Source: Amoebophrya sp. A120 (lineage: Eukaryota; Sar; Dinophyceae; Syndiniales; Amoebophryaceae). From it: a stretch of DNA of 64,000 nt. The stretch is from NCBI GenBank assembly GCA_905178155.1, contig CAJINV010000002.1:9804931-9868930 (forward strand), written 5' to 3'. The notes under the pieces are model-generated. The model saw only the letters and a list, made by a program, of their open reading frames with translations. It made no database searches and was not told the DNA's origin. Position numbers and translations under genes: made by a program. Positions 57,401-64,000 of this stretch are shown here, piece after piece (position 1 is the first letter of the stretch; the number at the start of each line of letters is the position of its first letter).

Positions 57401-60400
57401 AGTCCGACCACAACCAGGCGAAAAATCAGAAGCTTTTTCCGCATTTGCTTCTACTTCACGTCGTACGGCCACGGGTCGTTCCGAGACAGAGTCCGGTCGA
57501 CAACGTAGTAGTAAACAAGCTACAAGTAGTGCTGCAACCACGACCTCGAGCAGCAGTAGTTCTGAAAATTCTTACCTTGTCATACCGCCCACGTCGCTGA
57601 AGATATTCACCCTGATGGACGGCGAGTCTGACATTGACGTGAACAACACGATTGTAAAAATCGAGTTTTTGACGCAAACCCGCGTGCAGCTTTCGCCGGT
57701 GATCATGCCGTGCCTGATGAACTTCGGGTTGGAAATGTCGGACGTTTTTCTGCGCGAAGATTTCGTTCTGGTCGATCTCAAGATGGGAGGTCAAAAAATT
57801 GTGCAACGTGGCACAAAGACCCCGCTCTTTCTGCCAGACGTCTTCGTTGAGGATGAAAGCGAGGATGAAACCTCTACTGAAGATGAGCAAGCGTACAACG
57901 ACGAAGCCGAAAAGTCGTGTGGCGATGATCCACGTCGTCCAGAGGAATCCGCGGGTCTTGGGCTGGGCGAGGAGGAAAACGATGCGAGAAGCAAGGAGAG
58001 AGATGGACTTGAAGATCGCCTCGCGGCACATGCGAACCTGCGCAGCATCGTGATCCAAGAGGCTCTGAAGCGGGGGGACCTCGACGAAAATACGCAGAGC
58101 GACCTGCTACGAGAGTTGCGCCGGCATTCCGTGAGCAGCAACGGAACACCGGGTGGCACGACCACGTCCAACAGCAGTAGTCGGGGAGGAGTTGTAGGAC
58201 GTGCAGATACGACGGAGGAAATGGAAAATCGAAGGGGTAGCGGCGCTAGATCGATAAATGATGAAGACCATCTGGCACAGCGGCGGCGTGGTTCTACATG
58301 TTCCTACGAGACCAGCCGGACGCTAAGCAGCAAGGGAAACGGAAATCCGAATGGCTCTAATAAACAGCGCTTCAGAAGAACTGGACAGAAAAGTAGGAAA
58401 CCGCATGGCAAGCAGAAAATGCGGCAATTGCTGTATGAGGGCATGCAGGAACAGCAAATCGGAGATGACGTCGAAATTGATGCAGAAAAGATAGAAAATC
58501 CAAATCACGGTCAGAAAAAGAACGACCCCGGGGGTAAAAAACGCGGAAAAGACCCATCTTACGAGGATGAGACGTCACTTTCACAACGTCGCGACGCGGC
58601 TACGCAGCACGACTTGTTGCACGATCGGATGGCAGGCACCGCTGAGGGAAAGATGAAGAGAAGCGCAGAGGATTCATTTGCAAAAAGTCTTCACGCGGCC
58701 AAGGAAGTTGGAACAAAGCCAGCAGGTCGGGCGGACAACGAAAGGAGCATGGCTGCACGAGCGTCAACGGGGACGCAGCAAACAGCTGCACACCAGGCTG
58801 CTCACCTGAAGTCGTCGGTTCTGAAACAAGAGCGGGACAAGTTTCACGACGAGATCCAGCAACGGCGGAAGAATGCCTTGAATTTCAAATTTGTGTCCCT
58901 GGATTTCTCGCAGCGCGCCTTCATCGTCCTTCAAGAACAGCGGGATCCGGTCGTGGAGTTGGCCGTAAAGACGAAGCAGCTCAGCGTCTCTATGTTCTCC
59001 AATCCGCAGGCGCCGCTGGTCACGGGAAGGATGAAGGTATAAGTTTTTCAATTTCACCATCATGATGATGTCTGAGGTTTTTAAAGTAATTTTTCTGTAG
59101 AATAGTTTTAGTTGTGGTAAACGTAAACCCCCTGCTTCCCGCATGCATGCTCATTGGTCGTGCGTGCGTAACGCGACGACCAAGGAGCCACCGATTCTCC
59201 ACAATTACAACTCGACTACAGGTAAGCAGCCGCCCCTGTCTGTTTTTCGACGTGCGCATGAAAAATCGGCGAAGCATGCGGTGGGAGCCGGTCATCGAGC
59301 CCACCAAGTTGAATTGGAGCTACACCTCGAGCATCGTGGGCTCCTCCTTAGTGTTGCACTTCAACGAGCTCCTGCTCTTCTCCTTCACGCCCTGCCTGCT
59401 CCGGCAGTTTTCCTGGTTCATGCCTCACTGGTACGCGGGCTACGCGTACTACTCCAGAGTGAGCAGCGAGGCGAGTGAGTCTTCGCATGCAACCGTTCCA
59501 CAAATCGCCGATGATGGCGCGCGCGCGCTCGAGGACTCGCCTCCTTGTCCATCTTCGCATGCCGAGAGCCAAGTCGCTGCAGGTGCTGAAGGGCAAGCAG
59601 CACCGGTAGCAGGTGTTTCTTGCTCCAAGGACGCGAAGTTGGTGGACTCGAGGATGGGTACTAAAGCCGACCTTGCTAGTGCTGCATCTTCCAGTGCTTC
59701 CGCTGCAGGGACGGAAATTAGATTGCCGTCCTCCACCCCATCTGAACATTCTGGTACGACAGCACAGAAAGCGGATACTCTACCCAGCGGCGACGTAGCA
59801 GTTGTGAGCTCGTCGCACACCATGCCAGACCAGGATCATCACCTGGAGCTATCCCGGCAGCAGCTCCAGCAGGAGTTTTATGGTGTGAATCTCCTCGGGG
59901 AACCTTGCACGTTGATCTTCTACTCCGACGGCAAGCGCGTCTGCAGTTACCTCATGGAGCCCTCGTGCCCACGGACCATGAAAAAAATGAACAGAAGCAA
60001 AACGACACAAGAGCAGCAACGCAATAATCGCCTCCCGGGTGGTGGTCTTGGCAGCAGTAGCAACGTCACTTCGCCGAAAGAACTAGACGCGGCGTCTCCG
60101 CTCCTGCTCGGGGAGATAGATGGCGCCATGTCCTCTCGTCCCGAGTCTCCCACGAGCGGCGCTGGTACAACTTTCCAAAACAGCAATCCAGGTGTGATGT
60201 TTGCTGGTGCCAGAAATAATCCTGAAATTTCTACTTCTATTCACGCGTTGGACAGTTTCATCATTCCTACGAACGCAGACGAAATTGCGATTCAGGTGCG
60301 TACTTTTGAGTCCAAGGTCAAACTGCAATTGTTTTCGGAAAATTTCGTAGAGGTCGTTCCGAATTTGATCTACGCCCAGTTGCACATGAAGAAAATTCTG

Positions 60401-60877
60401 ATTTCCGGAAAGTTCCTGGTTCACAACTTCACCAGTTTGGGGCTGGGACTGTCAAAGCTGAGGTCCGGGGCGACAGTGTGGAGTAAGAACCACAACAGCT
60501 CAGGCTATGCGAGACCGTGTTTTTTCGGCTCGGGAGGCGGGACGCAGACCGGGGTCATTGGCCCCGGTTCGAAAAAGAATGTTGCGGTTTTGGAAGACAT
60601 CAACCGAGACTATATTTTCCGCACGCCAACGGATTTTCATGTAGCCCGGAACTATCGGCAAGTGTACGACAGCGCGAGTGGGATGCTCCTGCAAGGCAAC
60701 AGTTCTAGTTCCTTGACCGATCATCTACTTCGAGACTTATTTGCTCGAACAGGAGGTATCCGTATCTCGTCAGGGGACGTAGAAACGAGCCGAACAAAAA
60801 CGCAACCTGCTTCCGGTTTCCTGCGCAGTGGATATTTGAGAGAACGTAACAAGTTCAAGGGAGAAACCCAAAGCTGA
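51455..60877 (+). CDS. VPS13: VPS13/chorein-family bridge-like lipid transfer protein, 4 exons
   Basis: Exons 51455-53352, 53615-53681, 54009-59036 and 59222-60877 (8649 nt, 2882 aa). The start MRARFNQLIENLLKKVLDPF with NAAIELENLKLKPTLFSDLR and GKLRIEIPSWKS is the chorein_N domain. This domain opens the lipid-conducting groove of VPS13, which moves lipids at membrane contact sites. Near residue 2350, after the GT-AG intron 59037-59221, a typical VPS13 segment appears (RRSMRWEPVIEPTKLNWSY). Between them lie many short beta-rich segments separated by long charged, Ser-rich disordered inserts. I see no clear VAB, ATG2_C or PH module at the end, and at 2.9 kaa with much disorder it is shorter than animal VPS13. 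ATG2 is the alternative; the WEPVIEP motif favours VPS13. Two introns are introners of different families. Confidence 0.78.
53353..53609 (+). mobile_element. Introner family A (subtype A2)
   Basis: 257 bp. Left TATGCATTGCAAAAATGTCT, right ...CATTTTTGCATTTGATA. Target duplication TCAGA at 53348-53352 and 53610-53614. In frame on removal. Confidence 0.92.
53682..54003. mobile_element. Introner family D
   Basis: 322 bp. Left TATCGAAAGGAAAAATCCCC, right ...GGGGGATTTTTCCTTTTGATA. Target duplication ACCGA at 53677-53681 and 54004-54008. Only 67 nt of exon separate it from the family A copy. In frame on removal. Confidence 0.93.
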
Positions 60878-60989
60878 TAGAGCCCAAGTAGGTGCTACTC
60901 TCCACTGATACAGAAATGCCATAGGCTGGAGTTAGATCCGCGCTCTTGTGGTGATTCGAGACACACGAGGGCTGTCCCCCCCTGTTGTG
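60878..60989. other. Short spacer after VPS13
   Basis: About 110 bp; nothing recognisable. Confidence 0.4.
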
Positions 60990-63519
60990 TTGGCTGTGGT
61001 GCGGGGTCGTCCGCCCTCACCACTCCTCTGACGCCAGTGCTGGTTGCACAGTCGCTTTTTTGGGGATTCTTGGCACAATGGCTTTGCCCAGTGTGTCCGG
61101 GGTTCCCTCATTGCGACCTCCCGTTGGGATGGCCTCTGCTCGATCACCTACAAGTGCTGCGTCCTGTATGAGAAACAGCGTGTACGCTGGCCCTCACTAC
61201 TTTTACTCTCTCTGACAGTACTGTCTGTACTGATTGTCAGGTTGTCTGCGTACCGCATTCACCTGCCTGTGGCACTATGCTCCGGTGGCAGTGTCACTTG
61301 TGTTCTGGTTGAACGCCCTGCTCTGCAGATTTACTCACTACAGGTTTGATTTGGCCTGCGTGGTGTGCGCTGGTGTGCTGGTAGTGTCGTCGTGGCCCTG
61401 TCCCGACGCTGATGATCACTTGATGAACACGACTTCCGATCAGCACTCGCACTCACGACAGCAGGATGATTGACGGGCTTTTCCTGGCCTGTGTTGTTGC
61501 ACAGTTCCTGGCGGTGCGCATCATCATGCGGACTCTCTTCTAACGTCAGAGCGGTGGCGATGCTTTTTTCGTGGGCCAGCCCGTCTCGCACGACCGACGA
61601 TGTGGTCAACGAGATTTTGCACGGAGACATCCCGGCACCATGGCGGGTGATGCGGGCGTTGGAGGAGTTATTGCAGTGTGGGGACACTTTTCCCGTCCCT
61701 CCGGTGCGCTGATCACTGTGTACGCGCATGTCCTGATCACCTCCATTGAGCTGTACACTGTTGCTACCAAGCCTTGGACAGCCCTGCACAACTATGCCCC
61801 GCGACGGATCCCCAGCGCGCAGACGCTGGGCCTGGCACTGGATGTCTACACGCACTATGCCGCGGTGCGTTGTTTGCCATACTCTGCACACCCTTGTTGC
61901 AATGATGACATTGGTTTGACCCGCACGCGACATGATCTATAACACTTAGATGTCACCTTGTTCCATCTCAGGTAGGCTGGTCTGCTGAGCGTCTCCGTGA
62001 CGATTGGGCGAAGCTGGCCGTTGAAGAGCGATCTCTACGTGTGGTGCTCAATCAGAATCGCACTCCGAATCCTTCGGACTTGACCGAACGTTTCTACTTC
62101 CTAGAAGTTAGTCTAGTTTGCTTGGCATGTGTCATTACAAAGCAGAAAATCCCCGCGTCCTTCATGGGCCAGCGGTGCCGTGAGTACGTCATCGACAAAC
62201 TTACGTCTCTGAACAATCTGGACGCTGTGCAGTAATTCTTTTTCGTTTAGCTCATCTCTGTCTGAGAACCACACCCAGGGACTTTTACTACGTGTTTCCA
62301 CCGACTACATCCGTGTGTGTTCGGCTACAACTCTCGCGTCACCGTGCTGATCCTTTTTTACCCCTGTTGTGGTGGATTTCCATTCTGATCATTTAGTGTT
62401 GTCTGCTTCTCTCGCTCTGACACCAAGATGACGCGTGATTGGGACTGGGCTCACCGCCATGAGCAGCCGCGCAAAAAGGCGTCGCCAAAAATCACGTTCC
62501 TGCAGGGATGCGTGATGTTCTGTCGTGCCATCGCCGCCTTCTGTTACAGCGTGGCGATGCTCGTGTACGACAGCCGGATCATCTCCGCCATTGCTGCGGA
62601 TGGACGCTGGTCCCCAGCGTGTACGTTCGCCACGCAAGCATCCGTGGACTTCTGGCGCATGATGACCAGGCAACTATTTGTTGCTGATCAATGACATTTT
62701 TTGGTTACGCTTGCATGAGTCTTTCTCACACATTTGGATGTTCACCCGAAAAACCTCTCCTCAGGTTCTACTCCACGTCGATCGCCAGGCTCTTCATTGC
62801 GAGCTGGTGCCTTCAGTTGGGAGAACAAATTGTGGTCCTAGGTATCCAGCCAGTCTCCCTCCCGCACCTGGTCGCTGGTGCGACCCTGATCCTGCTTTGC
62901 GACGCAGCGGAAATGAGCCGGCGCGTTGGTTTTTAGCATGACAACGTGGATGTGAGAACCAGAGGGATGCACTGCGTGGCGCATGACAAATCTTGCCTGC
63001 CCATTGACTGATCTCAGGTTGCTTGCGCGGGCCGCCGACAGTCTGCGCGCGCTGAAAGTGTGGGCGCATCCGTGGGACGCAAAGGATCAGTGGTTGGCGT
63101 TCCTCATCGAGAAAGTGGAATACGTCCTGCAGATCTTCATTCAGGAGCACCAAGAACATGGCGTCAGTGTGCGCGGACGTCCGATCGCCCCTGTTGGCAG
63201 CCGCCACAAATTTCCCTTGTACTCGTGGGGGAATATTGGAGTGTCCAACCCGCCGTCCGAACCGGGTGACACGATGGAGAAGCCGGAGTTCCCGCCGACC
63301 ATTGATCCGGATGAGCTGCTACAGCTCCAGCTGGACAGTGAGAACCTGCACCCCCGCTGCCAGCTATCGGAGGAACGACTGATGGCACAAGTCGCCGGAC
63401 TACCCTCTCGTGAGGGGCCGAAATGGATCCGGGAATGGCTGGAATCGTACAGCTTCAGCCGCGCGGAGGGCTGGCAGCTGAAATCCAGTGCATCACGCAC
63501 CCGCACTCATCAGGAGTAA
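60990..63519 (+). CDS. Membrane-helix-rich unknown gene, several short exons (edges approximate)
   Basis: Open stretches on the + strand alternate frame in a way that suggests 6-8 exons: about 61044-61230 (WHNGFAQCVRGSLIATSRWD), 61234-61470 with hydrophobic APVAVSLVFWLNALLCRF, 61467-61545 (GLFLACVVAQFLAVRIIM), 61560-61705, 61710-61880 (LITVYAHVLITSIELYTVAT), 61980-62235, 62428-~62675, 62765-62930 (IVVLGIQPVSLPHLVAGATL) and 63018-63519. Acceptors such as ctcctcag (62763) and gatctcag (63017) are clear. The join 62675/62764 keeps frame only with a GC-AG intron. At least four hydrophobic helices suggest a membrane protein. The last exon is soluble and Glu/Pro-rich. I do not recognise a family, and two genes are possible. 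No introners are present here, unlike the neighbours. Confidence 0.45.
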
Positions 63520-63910
63520 GTGGGTCGTGGTGCATGACATTTGTTTTTTCCGACGGCAACGTCACTTGACAGCATCACGGTAGCTGAGCACGATGATGTA
63601 GCACTGCCCTGGCAAACTGCCCTCACCAGGTAGTGAGCTAGGATGGTGCCGGCGAAATAGAAAACACAGTATTAGAACGTCAAAGATGCTGTAAGACAAA
63701 CAGCATTGCAAACACGGTGTTCGTCAACGATCCTGCAGAGCCTTTTTACCTTTTTCGTCGTATGTCTTTAGTTGCCCTTTCTCTCGTCGTCTCGTTGCTG
63801 TTCATTTCTCTTGCGCTTTTACGCAGCCACGACATGACAATCTGACTTTAGGGATCTTTCTTGCGAAAGAACTTTCTCTTGCGTTTACGCTTGTGTTCTG
63901 TGCGTGCAGA
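63520..63910. other. Probable intron or spacer
   Basis: A gtaagtg donor sits at 63516, overlapping the TAA at 63517-63519, so this stretch may be intronic. It is pyrimidine-rich before the AG at 63910. Confidence 0.35.
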
Positions 63911-64000
63911 CACGAGTAAAAGTGGCGGCGTCGTCCTCTTCTGCCAAACGGCAGTCGTCCACTGCGAAGCAGGCGTCCAAGACGGACAAAGTTGAAAAGC
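63911..64000 (+). CDS. Partial exon at window edge, Lys/Ser-rich
   Basis: After ttctgtgcgtgcag an open frame reads TRVKVAASSSSAKRQSSTAK and continues to the window end. It is low-complexity basic sequence. It does not join in frame to the upstream exon with the obvious donor, so it may begin another gene. Confidence 0.3.

Overview
The window looks like nuclear DNA of a dinoflagellate-lineage protist, most likely a syndinian parasite such as Amoebophrya. Three things point there. A small gene at 32097-32759 has the conserved core and lysine tail of a dinoflagellate/viral nucleoprotein (DVNP). Every gene I can support lies on the + strand, as in dinoflagellate unidirectional gene arrays. Coding exons are interrupted by many short repeated elements with terminal inverted repeats that behave as introns ('introners'), as described in Amoebophrya. 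The species is inferred; no rRNA or mitochondrial marker is present.

Layout: 1-441 is the C-terminal end of MSH2. 804-4151 encodes a protein with two ShKT-like Cys modules and a Thr-rich tract. 5515-10791 encodes an RGG- and RS-rich protein split by seven introners. 10792-16179 holds only weak exon candidates, of which 14310-15202 is the best because an introner joins its two halves. 16180-23155 is a large WD40/beta-propeller-like gene. 24024-25557 is an Ala/Ser/Thr-rich unknown. From 26814 to 49919 lie four paralogous large secreted proteins (26814-30401, 34296-40342, 42304-44913, 46324-49919) whose shared core resembles the stonustoxin-like branch of the MACPF/CDC fold; the DVNP gene sits between the first two. 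51455-60877 encodes a VPS13/chorein-type lipid-transfer protein. 60990-63519 holds short exons of a membrane-rich unknown gene.

The main finding is the introner system. About 30 elements fall into roughly ten inverted-repeat families. Nearly all begin TAT and end ATA, and most are flanked by a 5-bp target-site duplication. Deleting the element plus one duplication copy restores an open frame in essentially every case. I checked this by summing exon lengths: 2118, 2838, 1089, 3741, 3045, 8649 and 231 nt for seven multi-exon genes, all multiples of three. Elements occur in both orientations, and for many of them no sliding of the junction within the duplication gives GT-AG ends. Ordinary GT-AG introns coexist in the same genes.
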